DNA of 33,664 nt, taken from Gracilaria caudata. Taxonomy: Eukaryota > Rhodophyta > Florideophyceae > Gracilariales > Gracilariaceae. This document shows, piece after piece, positions 1 to 9,597 of the stretch; within the stretch, counting starts at the first letter, position 1; each line of letters opens with the position of its first letter. The stretch is taken from contig JASCIV010000189.1 in NCBI GenBank assembly GCA_030374735.1, positions 1 to 33,664 on the forward strand, written 5' to 3'. Below the pieces are notes generated by a model. That model had not been told where the DNA came from, ran no database searches, and worked only from the letters and a program-made list of their open reading frames with translations. The translations under genes were made by a program, and so were the position numbers.

Positions 1-1504
1 GCGCAACTGGCTTACCCCTTTGCTCCGTTCCGATCTACGCGATAAAAAAAAGAAAACGTGGTATAATCGTGCGCCGCGCTCGCAAGACGCGCTCCACGCT
101 GTTCGGTAAAGCGCTCGTGCGAGCGCGCGCGGCGGAAAAAAGTTTTGGGCGCATGGTGAGCATCGTGCAAGTCGCGAAGGCATGCGCTGTCCAAAACACG
201 CCGCGTCTGTTCTCTCTCTCGGAAGGCTCGAGACCGCATTTCACAGCGCGAACAACACGCGTTGCGAACGAGCTCTCTGCGCGCCCCAAGCCGCACCCAA
301 TTCGCGCGCTGTGTTGCTCGCGCAAAGCGCGTTGAATTTGCGCGCGTACGCGCACACCACACCAGCAAAAAAGACACAAGGCACATGCGTGCGCGCCTCC
401 GTTGCTTCCACCAGCGCCCGCCCGCAAAACACGCGACACATCTGCAAACGCAAAAAACGCGCCCCCCCGTCCCCCCGTGCAGTCGGACGATGGCGTGCCA
501 TCAGCCTCAACGGCGCACAACGGCGCGCCGTTCACACAAGTGCGCCGCGAATTAAACAATAAGACACGCAGAGCGTCATTATCCGTTCCGTTCACAACAA
601 AACGCGCCCCCCCCCCCCGTCGCAACACATGCTGCCCCAGCGCCAACTTTCCATGCGCCCCATTCAAGCACCAGCACACATGCGCGCGCCGTCAATCATC
701 GCCGTCAAGACGTGCCCGCATGTGTGTGTGCGCGCGCACGCACAAATGCAGCGGCCGCTTGATTCGCTTGAGCTTGATTTGAACACGCCTTGTCAAAAAT
801 CGCGCGCGTGGCGTCCAATCTGCGCTCGCGCAATTCAGAAGCTGCTGGCGCTCAACGAGCTCACACACTCACTCACACAGAGAGAGAAAAACAGCGGCCG
901 CTGTGGGGGGGGGGGCGCGCGCAAGTGCACGCCACAGTTGCCGCAGCCGTTGAAAAGGTGAGACGCGCGCGATATGTTGGCCAGTTAGGGCATGTTGCGC
1001 GCGAGCTGCGCCACCGCAGCCAGGCTGAGGCGGGCGCGGGTGAGGGATGCGATATTGCGCGCGCGGAGCTGCGCGGAGATGCGCGGCGGCGGTTGTGATG
1101 ATGACGATGATAAAGATAGTTGAGGTAGAGGAGGTACGCGCCAACGGCGGAGGTGCAAACGAGTAGAACTCGCGCCGTTGAGCCCTCAGAGAGAGCTTGC
1201 GTAAGTTCGGAAAAACGTTTTTTTTGGTTTACAAAAGACGCGGAAGCGCGGGAGGGGGGGGCGGGGGAAGCGCGGGAGAGCGCGGCAAGACTGTTGTGTC
1301 TTGCAGCGCACACGCACCACAGAGCGACAGAGGGAGTCGGCCATTGCGCAGCGCTGCGCAGCAGATGATCTCACACAACAAGCAAAGCGCCCCCCACCCG
1401 AGCTGCGTTTAGGGCTAAAACAACTAATAGTACAATACGGCGTGTGTGTCACCAACACGCGTAGCGTGACACGCAAATACATGCGCCGCTATCAAGAGGT
1501 GGCG
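1..1504. other. GC-rich stretch, no supported gene
   Basis: Both strands are open over long distances only because the sequence is extremely rich in GCGC and poor in stops. No family is recognisable. On the minus strand, about 1345-870, an ATG in good context (MADSLCRSV...) lies upstream of an open piece with one hydrophobic stretch (ARVLLVCTSAVGAYLLYL) followed by HRHHHNRR. This could be a small spliced membrane protein, but I could not find a consistent splice and do not call it. A G run lies near 905-915 and the A/T patch GGAAAAACGTTTTTTTTGG near 1207. Confidence 0.5.
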
Positions 1505-2784
1505 CTACGCACGCACCTCCGCACGATATTTGGTCTGGAAGTCCACCATATGCTCCACCAACGCATCCACCGCGCGGTCCGGAATGCCGTTGTACAGCGT
1601 GATACGGCAGCCGGGGAACAGCGGATGACAGAACAGTTGCAGCAGACCTCGCTGCGCTCCCTCCGCGCAGAACAGTTCCTCCAGCTCCACCGAGCCGCCG
1701 CCGATGCGGAACGGCACGTTCATGCGCGAGCGGTGCTTCTCGTCGCCGCACTTGAGCGTGTAGAAGCTGTTGGAGTCCTCGATAATGTCGTAGATGCGAC
1801 GCGATCGTTCGATGGCACGACGCTCCAAAGCGTCCAGACCGCCATTGTTGAGATTGTCCTTGAGTACCAGATCCACCATGTAGATGAGGAAGGTGGGCGG
1901 CGTGTTGTAGATGGACGGAATGGGCTTGCTGTTGGCCATCACCGAGTACGACAGCACAGACGGGCATGTGGGCAACTGTCTGTTGAGCAAGTCTTCCCTC
2001 ACAATCACCACCACCACGCCGGCCGGCCCCAGGTTCTTGCCGCCCGACGCGTAGATGCAGCCGTACTTGCTCACATTGATGCGACGAGACAACAACGTGG
2101 AGGTGAAATCTCCCACCAACACCGGCGCGCCGTCCGGCAACGTGGGGTCGTCCACAAACTCCAGTCCGTGGATGGTTTCATTCGCACAGATGTGCACGTA
2201 CGCACTGTCCGGTGAGATGTCCCACTCACTCACTGGCGGGATGCGCTGGAAATTGTCGTTGGCGCCGTCGTACGCCAGACGAACGGTGCAGTACTTGGAC
2301 GCCTCGTTGATGGCGCGCTGGCTCCAGTAGCCAGTGCTGACGTAATCGGCAGTGGTCTTGTCGCCCAGCAGGTTGAGCGCCACAGCGGCAAACTGACCGT
2401 GTGCACCGCCCTGCAGAAACAGGATGTGGTAGTTGGACGGCACATCCAGCATGATGCGCAACTTGTCAGTGGCGGACGAAATGGCGTTCTGCACAGGGCC
2501 GCCAGCGTCGCGATGACTCATCTGTCATTGTGATCACACACACACACACACACACACACTCACTTTGGGTTAGAACACGCACACCACAGGCAATAAAAGG
2601 AAAAACAAAAAAAAGGCACGCAGAAACATACCTCCATGATACCCATGCCAGTGTCATCCTTGTTACAAAACTCGGCGGCGGCCGTGCGCATCACCCAGTC
2701 GGTGAGACAAGCCGGCCCCGCCGAGAAGTTGCCCACGGCACGATCAGCGGCAAAAGGCTGTTGCGGAACGGAGTTTGGCGGCAT
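1505..2784 (-). CDS. serC: Phosphoserine aminotransferase, two exons
   Basis: Converts 3-phosphohydroxypyruvate and glutamate to O-phosphoserine in the phosphorylated serine pathway; PLP-dependent class V aminotransferase. Exon 1 is 2784-2632 (51 codons) and contains the family N-terminus FSAGPA. A 110-nt intron (2631-2522, donor GTATGT, acceptor GACAG) interrupts the conserved GTGMGIME/MSHRD junction in phase 0, and exon 2 runs 2521-1505. The product is 389 aa, close to the usual 360-370 plus a short N-terminal extension. ASGGKNLGPAG contains the PLP lysine (about K213), and CANETIHGLEF is the family signature. The first ATG gives only about 18 residues before the domain, so no transit peptide is visible and a cytosolic enzyme is likely, unlike the plastid enzyme of plants. 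The intron carries a CA microsatellite. Identity is very secure; the splice is supported by exact phase and by the family sequence running across it. Confidence 0.95.
2535..2559. repeat. (CA)n microsatellite in the serC intron
   Basis: About 12 CA units directly next to the intron acceptor. On the coding strand they read as (TG)n just upstream of the AG, where a pyrimidine tract would normally sit. Length changes here could affect splicing. Confidence 0.9.
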
Positions 2785-3520
2785 TTCTCACAATTACACA
2801 CAAACACACACACTGCAGAAAGCAAACAAAGAAAGCGAGCACGAGAACGAGCACGAGCACACAGGGAGGGAGGCCGATGACGGAACGAGAGGCCGGACGA
2901 GTGGGGACGCGCCGCGCCGCGGCAGCGCCTTTATATGCGGCGGCGCGAGCGAATCAGTCCAGCTCAGCATTGCTCGCACGCGCTTCGCGTCGCTCCCACG
3001 CGGGGCGCGTAAACGCGCCCGTCTCACAAGCGCATGGCGTCGCCGCCACGGCACATGTTTATGCGCGCGCGCACATGCGCTGGCGTCCAAAAGCCATTTG
3101 CGCACGCCTCGCTTTAAAGACACCCAACTCCGCTCCGCTCCGCTCTGCTTCGCTCCGCTCCCACCACACCACCCCCGGCATTTGCAGTCTGCAACGCACC
3201 AAACTTCCTTTTATTTTTTCTCTCTATATAAAATAAAAAAAAAGAAAAAAACAAAATTTGGTTTGAATGTGTGCACGTGGCCGAAACGCGCGCGCGCCGC
3301 GCGCGCCACGCGCCCAGCAACGGCGCAGCGCGTCCAATCGGCGCGCTCCACGCGTAGCGATCGCGCCGATCTTTCACAACAGCCACTCACGCGCGCCGCC
3401 GCCAATGGCGCGTTCATTCCCGCACTCCAAAAAACTTTTTTTCCCCCTGCGCCGCAGCTGACAGCTGCTGACGCCGCCAAAGTCCGACCACATGAGCATC
3501 CCCCTCCCATCCCCCCACCC
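2785..3520. other. Intergenic: serC upstream region and MFS downstream region
   Basis: No gene seen. Contains CTCCG/CGCTC-type tandem pentamers around 3128-3165, an A/T-rich block at 3207-3257 with long A and T runs, and the patch CCAAAAAACTTTTTTTCCCC near 3424. The serC promoter should lie in the part next to 2785; no clear TATA box. Confidence 0.5.
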
Positions 3521-4894
3521 TCACACCTCCGTCTCGCGCGCAGCATCGAGTCTCTCGCGCCGCTCGCTCTGCCCCTCCGCCGCGTGCAAGAGGCGCTGCG
3601 TCTCGCCCGCGCACTCGTCGCCGCCCCCGTCGCCGCCCCCGTGCTCCTTCGCGCCGCGCATGTCGATGCGCAGCGCGCGTCGACACAACAGCATCATGGC
3701 CTGCAGCGCCGCCAGCGCGCAGTACACCACGGGCGCGCCCACGCGCTCGTACGCCACGCCCGACAGCAGCGCGCCCGCGGCCGGACCCACGCCGTACAAC
3801 AGCGCGCTCAGCACGCCCTGCGCCGTGCTGCTCATGCCGCACGGCGCCACTTCATTCGTCATTTGCAGCGCCGACGTGAGGAACAGCGCGTATGTGCCGC
3901 CGTTCATCACCTCCACCAGCACGAAAGCCGGCGCGCGCGCCGGCGCAAACTGCACGAGGCAGTAACAGATCATGGTGAGCGACGACATGAGCAGCCCGTA
4001 ATCGAAGCCGGCTTGCGCGCCGCCAAACTTGGCCCAGAACCACGAGTCGCCGAAGAAGGACAACGCCTCCGCGCCGCAACTGAGCAACACGGACAGTCCC
4101 AGCGCGCGTGTGTCCACGCCCAGCGCGCTGAAGTACAGGAACACGGTGGTTTGGAACACGCCCAACACCACACCCTGCACAAACACCGCCGCCATACAGT
4201 ACATCACCGTTCTGGACGCGAGCAACGCGCCCAACGCTTCCGTGGCGCGCACGTTGCTGCTGCTCATTTGCTTACGTCGGGTCTGTCGTTCGAACAGTGC
4301 GCGCGAAAGATCCAGTTCAAACGCCACCAGGTACAGCACAAACGCGCCCAACACCACCTGTGTGTACAGAATCACCAGCAAGTTGTCCTCAAACCATGTG
4401 CTCGCCACATACGGCCCCAGCACAGACGCCACGCCCCAGCCCACGGAGCCCCACAGCCGCAGCACGCCGTAGCCCGTTTGCGCGCCGCTGGTCTCGCGCA
4501 GCGTGGCCAACGCGGCGTTGTTCACCGTGGGCTCGCACCCACTCACGCACAGCTCGCGCAGCACGATCACCGCCAGCACGGTGTGCAGCGCGCGCGAACG
4601 CGACAGTAACAGCGTGCAGCAGTAGTACGCGGCGTGCGCGATGAGTAGCAGCGCGCGGTGGTTGAACGTCACGTCGCAGAGCCAGGTGAACAGCGGCGCG
4701 CCGATGAAGATGATGATGCGACGCGCGGCCATGAGATAGCCGATGACGGACGGCGCGAAGTGCATGTGCTTGGACAGCACCAGCGGCAGGAACAGCTGCG
4801 TGAACTGCGCGCCAAAGTAGAACAGGTACCATAGCTTGAGCGCGCGAAGCGGCGTGGCGCTGCTGGTGGGGGTGGTGGTGGTGGTGGTGGTCAT
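3521..4894 (-). CDS. Major facilitator superfamily transporter (MFS_1_like/MFSD6-like)
   Basis: 457-aa membrane protein of the 12-helix MFS fold, probably a secondary transporter; substrate unknown. The first helix pair (LKLWYLFYFGAQFTQLFLPLVL... then GYLMAARRIIIFIGAPLFTWLCD) has the layout of the LacY-like MFS_1_like group, in which the loop after helix 2 carries an acidic/basic motif (here WLCDVTFNHR). A charged central loop (RALFERQTRRKQM) splits the two halves, and the second half includes FFGDSWFWAKFGG and MSSTAQGVLSALLYGVGPAAGALLSG. The C-terminal tail is Gly/Asp/His-rich and hydrophilic. I chose the ATG at 4894, before a Thr run, because the open frame upstream has no other ATG. That frame could instead hold a spliced 5' exon, since CTACAG precedes the ATG. 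Family firm, subfamily tentative. Confidence 0.8.
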   Translation of the reverse strand: MTTTTTTTPTSSATPLRALKLWYLFYFGAQFTQLFLPLVLSKHMHFAPSVIGYLMAARRIIIFIGAPLFTWLCDVTFNHRALLLIAHAAYYCCTLLLSRSRALHTVLAVIVLRELCVSGCEPTVNNAALATLRETSGAQTGYGVLRLWGSVGWGVASVLGPYVASTWFEDNLLVILYTQVVLGAFVLYLVAFELDLSRALFERQTRRKQMSSSNVRATEALGALLASRTVMYCMAAVFVQGVVLGVFQTTVFLYFSALGVDTRALGLSVLLSCGAEALSFFGDSWFWAKFGGAQAGFDYGLLMSSLTMICYCLVQFAPARAPAFVLVEVMNGGTYALFLTSALQMTNEVAPCGMSSTAQGVLSALLYGVGPAAGALLSGVAYERVGAPVVYCALAALQAMMLLCRRALRIDMRGAKEHGGGDGGGDECAGETQRLLHAAEGQSERRERLDAARETEV

Positions 4895-5581
4895 CTGTAG
4901 CGATTGCGAATACGTCTGAAGCAAAGAAAAGCAGCGGCGCTCTGGGTGTGGTGGTGGTGGTCGTCGTCGTCGTGTTCGTCGGCGGCGGACGGCGGCGCAT
5001 CGAAAGCGCGTCGCGCGAGAGATTGCTCCATTTTGAACGCAAAAAAGCAACAAACGACAGTTCACAGTTCACTTTTGGCACAAAGGCGGAAAGCAAGCAA
5101 AGTGCACACACAAGCTGCGCCAATCAGCGCGCCGCAGCGCGCACACAACTGACGCTGTGGACGTACCTTCGTACAGCGGCGTGGCGGCGGCGAGACGCCG
5201 CGCCACGCGGATCACACGCTGGTCTCGCGACGCGCGCTGCATGCAGTATGGCGGCGCTTTACAGCGCGCGACGCTTGGCAGTGTGCGGCGCGATGCTTCG
5301 CGTGGGCTGCCGAGCCGCACGCGCAGCCGCGGCCGTATGACCCGCTGCGAGCTACTGTACCTTCGTCAACAAACGTTCGAGTGATGCCGAGTGTGCGCGC
5401 GCGCTGGCCCTACATCGCCGTGCCTGCGGCGCGCGTGCTGCGCGCCACGCACATCACCATCTTCCATGCTTTCGCTTTTTGGCGCGCTTTTGCGCATGCG
5501 AGCAAAACGCCGCTCGTGCCGATCTTCGTCATCACTCGCATCACATCGATCTAAAAACTGTCGCTTTACACAAACACGCAC
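4895..5581. other. Intergenic: MFS upstream region and carrier downstream region
   Basis: No gene seen. Holds GTACCTTCGTAC at 5163-5174, about 270 bp upstream of the MFS start, and a shortened copy GTACCTTCGTC near 5357. Rich in GCGC. Confidence 0.5.
5163..5174. promoter_or_regulatory. CCTTCGTA element, copy 1
   Basis: GTACCTTCGTAC, one of seven exact CCTTCGTA/TACGAAGG cores in the window, all outside the confident coding regions. It lies upstream of the MFS gene. A regulatory role is inferred from repetition only. Confidence 0.35.
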
Positions 5582-7000
5582 TCAATTGCGCACAGCGTCG
5601 CGCGCGCGCGCGCTGAACGCGCGCCAGCCGCACACCAAAAGCGCCGTCAGCAGCGCCACGTTGAGCGCCACCGCCCAACCGCCGCCGCCGCCAATCGCCG
5701 CGCCCACCGCGCGCACCGCCCAAGCGCCGCCGCGCAGCGCCGCGTCGCGCAGCACGGCCGGGCGCGCAATCGCCACCTTGAACAGCTCATACGCCGCGAA
5801 GAACACGCCCATCATGGGCATATACAACAGCCCTCTACACAACGCGCCGTTCCACAGTACTCCCAAACCCTCCTCGCGCACCACGCGTCGCAGCGTGCCC
5901 ATACACCCCACGTACCGTCTCGTGCGCACGTCGCACTGCGGATGCGCCACGCTCAGCCGCGTCACCAACACGTCCATCGGCGTGGTCAACACCGCCGCCA
6001 CCAACCCCGCGCCCGCGCCCGCCACCACGCTGCCCGCCAGCCCCGCGCACCCCAGCGCGCCGAGCAGCGCGCTGCCGCCCTCGTACGCCGCGATCTGCAG
6101 CCCGCCGTACGGCACGTCTCTGCACAACACCGCCACCCACGCGTTCAGCGTACCCTGCCAAGCGCCCGCGCTAAGAAACATGTCGCGAATCGCGTCCGTC
6201 CAACTGTCACTCAATCCGAGCTGAAGTCGCTTGTTCACCATTTCGGCGGGCACGCGCACCACGCTACCCACCGCGTCGCCCAACATGCCGGCCACGCACA
6301 TCGCCGCCAGCGGCACGGCGCCCACGCCGGGCGTGGCCAGCAAAGCGCGCTTGAACAGCGCGTAGCAGCCCAGGTAGATGGCCGCGTTGGGCGCCTCCTT
6401 CGCCACGTTGCTCAGCACGCCGCGGTACAGCGTGCGCACCGACAGTTGTCGCTGCGCCGCGCGTCGCGCGCTGCGCGCTTGACGTAGCGTCTTGAGCGTG
6501 TCGATGGGGTGCGTGAGTGACACCGCCACCGTACTGGCGAGTAACGCCGCGCTGCCGGCCACGCCGAACGACGTGTCGCCCGCATCGTGCGCGCAGGCGC
6601 GCTTCACGCGCAGCGCGGATGAGGTGACGCGGGCGTGCGCGCTTGCGTGCACGCGCTGTTGCTGCTGCTGTTGCTGCTGCTGGTGCGGGGGAGACGCGGC
6701 GGGCGATGGCGGCTGGGCGCTCGCGCGGCGCGGTGGCAGCGTGGTGAGCAGCGCGGCGAGCGCGGCGAGTGCGAGGGGACGCAGAGCGGCGAGCGGCGAT
6801 AGGGACGGTGCGGATGGACGGCGGCGGCGTGATGGCGGCGTGTTGGTGGTGCTGAGCGATTGAACTGCGTGTGGGGTGCGATGGGCGGTGCGACGGGGGG
6901 TGCGATGGCGGACGCGGCGGGATGGCGGGTGGAGAGGTGGCGGGCGGTGCGGGTTGGATGGCAGCGGCGTGGCGGCGATGAAACAGGAGCGAACGCTCAT
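5582..7000 (-). CDS. Mitochondrial-carrier-family (SLC25) protein, SAM-carrier-like, with long leader
   Basis: 472 aa. Residues about 150-450 form the six-helix carrier fold with its three signature repeats: HPIDTLK (about 164-170), RVPAEMVNKR (about 249-258) and TPMDVLVTR (about 340-348). The pattern 'RVPxExVxxR' in repeat 2 and 'DVPYGGLQIAAYE' resemble S-adenosylmethionine carriers, so SAM exchange across an organelle envelope is the best guess; this is inference from short motifs. The first 150 residues are Ser/Pro/Arg-rich, then hydrophobic (LAALRPLALAALAALLTTLPP) ending RRASAQ, then a Gln run of nine encoded by a CAG-type repeat. This leader looks like an organelle-targeting sequence. 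A seventh hydrophobic segment (VALNVALLTALLVCGW) sits at the C-terminus, unusual for the family. The start is the ATG at 7000. Confidence 0.82.
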   Translation of the reverse strand: MSVRSCFIAATPLPSNPHRPPPLHPPSRRVRHRTPRRTAHRTPHAVQSLSTTNTPPSRRRRPSAPSLSPLAALRPLALAALAALLTTLPPRRASAQPPSPAASPPHQQQQQQQQQRVHASAHARVTSSALRVKRACAHDAGDTSFGVAGSAALLASTVAVSLTHPIDTLKTLRQARSARRAAQRQLSVRTLYRGVLSNVAKEAPNAAIYLGCYALFKRALLATPGVGAVPLAAMCVAGMLGDAVGSVVRVPAEMVNKRLQLGLSDSWTDAIRDMFLSAGAWQGTLNAWVAVLCRDVPYGGLQIAAYEGGSALLGALGCAGLAGSVVAGAGAGLVAAVLTTPMDVLVTRLSVAHPQCDVRTRRYVGCMGTLRRVVREEGLGVLWNGALCRGLLYMPMMGVFFAAYELFKVAIARPAVLRDAALRGGAWAVRAVGAAIGGGGGWAVALNVALLTALLVCGWRAFSARARDAVRN

Positions 7001-7544
7001 GGTGCAGATTGCGCGATGGGGATGCTGTTGCGATCGGAGACGGTTGCGGAGTGAAGATTGGGTTCGATCTCAGCGCGTTGTGAACATAGAGCGCGTGGAT
7101 GCGAGCCTTGTGCAAGGGAGAAAGGGGGGCGGCTGTGTGCGACGACGGTGGTGCGCGATGAGCGATTAAGTCAGGCGCGTGCGCAAGCGTGCGCGTATCG
7201 GCTGAGCGCGAAACGCGCACACGAAACGCGCAGCGCGCTGCGTGCATTCCGCGCGCGCAATACCAATACGAGTTCGCAGTTCGTGTGGTGCTCAGTGCAT
7301 AGCGCCGGAAAAGGCGCACCGACGTTGAGCGCCACGGCGCGTTTTATTTTGTTTTTGACCAATGCGCGTGTCGCTTGCAAAAAGGAGCAAGCGGCCACGA
7401 TTGGACGACGCGCCGGGAGAGCGCGGAGCGGCGCGCTTTTGTGCTCACGCGACGTGGGAAGGGCAGTTCATCGCTTTGGAGATTGAAATCTCGCACGGGT
7501 GTACAACGTGATGAAGAGCGACGCTTTCGCTGCTGTGCCGCCTG

Positions 7545-7907
7545 ATGGCGTCGATCATGTTGGTGCTCGTGCTTCCACTGTTTCTCGGAAACGTCGTGCT
7601 ACAAAAACGTGCGGCTTTTCATGCGCGCTTCCATCGCCCAACACGCGCCTCTTTGCCGTGGAAGGTGCAGCTGCTGTTCTCCACCCAAAAGGCATCACCT
7701 CCCGTTCTCCATCGCTCCGGAGCGGGGGCTGCCGTAGCAGCAGCGGCGGCATCAGCGGCATCAGCGGCAGCAGCAGCGGCAGCAGCGGCAGCGGCAGCAG
7801 CGGCAGCAGCAGCAGCAGCGGCAGTGGCAGCAGCGGCAGCAGCAGCAGCGGCAGCGGCAGCAGCAGCTCAACCGCTGACATCGATGCAAAACAGAAAAGC
7901 GCCGTGA
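7545..7907 (+). CDS. Doubtful small ORF running into a poly-Ala repeat
   Basis: ATG-started frame of 120 codons: a hydrophobic leader (MASIMLVLVLPLFLGNVVL) like a signal peptide, a basic middle, then a long Ala run made by the GCN repeat. A second ATG-started frame (7511-7957) reads the same repeat as Ser/Gly. Both are open mainly because the repeat has no stops in any frame. No homology recognised; probably not a gene. Confidence 0.15.
   Translation: MASIMLVLVLPLFLGNVVLQKRAAFHARFHRPTRASLPWKVQLLFSTQKASPPVLHRSGAGAAVAAAAASAASAAAAAAAAAAAAAAAAAAAAVAAAAAAAAAAAAAAQPLTSMQNRKAP
7735..7867. repeat. Imperfect CAG/CGG trinucleotide repeat
   Basis: About 130 bp of GCAGCGGCAGCAG-type units, open in all frames on the plus strand (poly-Ala, poly-Ser/Gly) and reading as poly-Leu/Pro on the minus strand. 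Confidence 0.9.
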
Positions 7908-8245
7908 GCAACTCGCATGCGAGATGTGTACATGACGCGACATGTGACGCGTCATAATGTCAAGTAACCCGACCACAACAAAAAAAAATATCTCCACAAC
8001 TCGCGTCAAAATCTCATCCACAATCTCCCCACCCGCACCCGCGAGCTTGCATCTGCGCTTGTTGTTTCTTTTTTTTATTTACCGAACTTGCGCAGCTTGT
8101 GTGCGCAAGAAAAAAGGCACGCACGGCGCTCGTCAACGTTTACGCTCGCAACTTTTCAAGGGACTGCTCGCCGCTGCACGCACAGCGGTTCGTTTTCTTG
8201 CCAACCGCTCAAACCACACGCATTACGTTTTGGCGTAACGCCAGC

Positions 8246-8533
8246 ATGTTCACCAACGCGAAGAAGCACCGCAAACACAACACGCGCCAGCGCGCCACGC
8301 GTGCCGCTGCAGCTGCAACTGCAACTGCATGTGCTACCGCGCGCCCGCAAACGGCCGTGCGCAGTGACGAGACGCTGAGCACAAGCTCGGCAGATGTGAA
8401 GCACGTGCACAATTGGATGTTATACGCCAGTGACCAGTACCTCATGCATCTTTTCGATGCCGCGCCTTCGCCGCCGTCGCTCTGCTGCAGCTGCGGCTCG
8501 TCGTGTGCGCGCTCCGCTGCCTCCGCGCCGTGA
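8246..8533 (+). CDS. Possible small unknown protein
   Basis: 95 codons from an ATG in good context (A at -3). The product is a basic N-terminus (MFTNAKKHRKHNTRQR), an Ala/Thr stretch, a mixed segment (SSADVKHVHNWMLYASDQYLMHLFD) that could be helical, and a Cys-rich end. No family recognised, no neighbour support. It may equally be noncoding DNA upstream of mscL. Confidence 0.22.
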   Translation: MFTNAKKHRKHNTRQRATRAAAAATATACATARPQTAVRSDETLSTSSADVKHVHNWMLYASDQYLMHLFDAAPSPPSLCCSCGSSCARSAASAP

Positions 8534-8866
8534 AAAGCAACGAAAAAAAAAGTTTGGTTTTTGGGGAAAAAAAAAGGGGGGACCACCTTGTTTACAGTGC
8601 GCTTGCATTACAGCCGGCTTTTCTGGTCGTGTGTGTGTGTGTTGTGTGTGTGTACAGTTGCAGCGGCGTGGCAGCGATCACGCAAGTTTTGAAGGTAAAA
8701 CAGCTCGCGCATAGTATGCGCCGCATACAGCGCACGGTTTGTGTGCGGCGTGATTGGTCCAACAGCGTGTGGTGTACACGTACAAGATATGAATTCGCCT
8801 ACACGTACCCCAACTTTTTGAGCTGCGTAACGCGTTAACGGCGCGCCCACGGTAAGGCTACTCATC

Positions 8867-8881
8867 TACCCTTCGTAGTAC
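8867..8881. promoter_or_regulatory. CCTTCGTA element, extended copy upstream of mscL
   Basis: TACCCTTCGTAGTAC, 98 bp before the mscL ATG. The same 15-mer occurs exactly at 21748-21762. Candidate regulatory site. Confidence 0.4.
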
Positions 8882-8979
8882 CCACAACCGCCCGTGTACA
8901 GTAACTGTACATCCGTAGCTAACACCGCACGTGTTTGCTGCCGAGCTCGCTCACTCACTCGCGCCGCAAAAAGGCAAAC

Positions 8980-9597
8980 ATGGCCAGCACCAGCGCCGCG
9001 CCGCCGCAGCAGCCGCCGCTGTCGCCGCCCGCGCCAGTGGACGTGGAAAACCCGCCGTCCGTCGATGACGACGACCACCACTCGCAGCAGGACGCCAAGA
9101 GCGCGCTGCACCATCGTCGTGTGCTCGCCGGCTGTTTCACCGGCGAGCGACGCGTGTACGGCACCGGAAAATCCATCTGGCAGGAGTTTCGCGACTTCAT
9201 CTTCGGCGGCAATCTCATTCGCATCGCTGTGGCATTCATTCTTGCGCTGTCGTTGGAAAAGTTGGTCACACAGTTTGTGGAATCGTTTATCACGCCCATC
9301 ATTGGGATCATCGGCGCTGATTCGTTTGAGCAGCTCAAGTTTTCGATTCGCTCGTCGGAGTTCAAGTATGGCTTGTTCATTGATGCGTTTATTTCGTTTG
9401 TGGTGATTTGTACCACGTTGTTCTGTTGCTTGATTCTGCCGTTGCAAAAGTATGGCGGACGCTTTGCACCGGCGTGGATCGTGAGAAAGTGTCCGTACTG
9501 TATTACGGATATGGCCGCCATTGCTAGCAAGTGTCCGTCGTGTGGCTCTGATGTGGAGCCTATAGAGATGGGCAAGGTGCTCACAAAGCAACCTTGA
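8980..9597 (+). CDS. mscL: Large-conductance mechanosensitive channel, MscL family
   Basis: 205-aa membrane protein. After a 70-residue Pro/Asp/His-rich hydrophilic N-terminus comes the MscL pattern: EFRDFIFGGNLIRIAVAFILALSL (amphipathic N-helix and TM1), an external loop, then KYGLFIDAFISFVVICTTLFCCLILP (TM2). The C-terminus has CPYC-x13-CPSC, a zinc-ribbon-like pair also common at the end of bacterial MscL. The protein would form a homopentameric pore opened by membrane tension to release osmolytes. The ATG at 8980 has a good context (CAAACATGG); an open extension upstream to 8935 is unlikely. MscL is mainly prokaryotic, with scattered eukaryotic copies, so a nuclear copy here is notable. 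The N-terminus does not look like a clear transit peptide, so its membrane is uncertain (plasma membrane, vacuole or plastid). Confidence 0.93.
   Translation: MASTSAAPPQQPPLSPPAPVDVENPPSVDDDDHHSQQDAKSALHHRRVLAGCFTGERRVYGTGKSIWQEFRDFIFGGNLIRIAVAFILALSLEKLVTQFVESFITPIIGIIGADSFEQLKFSIRSSEFKYGLFIDAFISFVVICTTLFCCLILPLQKYGGRFAPAWIVRKCPYCITDMAAIASKCPSCGSDVEPIEMGKVLTKQP

Larger units (their letters stand above)
7001..8979. other. 2-kb intergenic stretch between divergent carrier and MscL genes
   Basis: No secure gene. Holds a Ser/Ala-coding trinucleotide repeat (7735-7867), a possible small ORF at 8246-8533, A/G patches near 8540-8582, a GT-rich stretch near 8630-8655, and the CCTTCGTA element at 8867-8881 just upstream of mscL. 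Promoters of the two divergent genes must lie here. Confidence 0.5.

Noticed and set aside
35..679. Minus-strand 214-codon frame at the window start
   Set aside because: No ATG-supported start, Cys/Arg/Ala composition typical of noncoding GC-rich DNA, no domain.
1301..2215. Plus-strand 304-codon frame
   Set aside because: Antisense shadow of serC exon 2.
2636..4609. Long plus-strand frame of 657 codons
   Set aside because: It is antisense to serC exon 1 and the MFS gene, rich in Arg/His/Ala as expected for the reverse of GC-rich coding DNA, with no domain.
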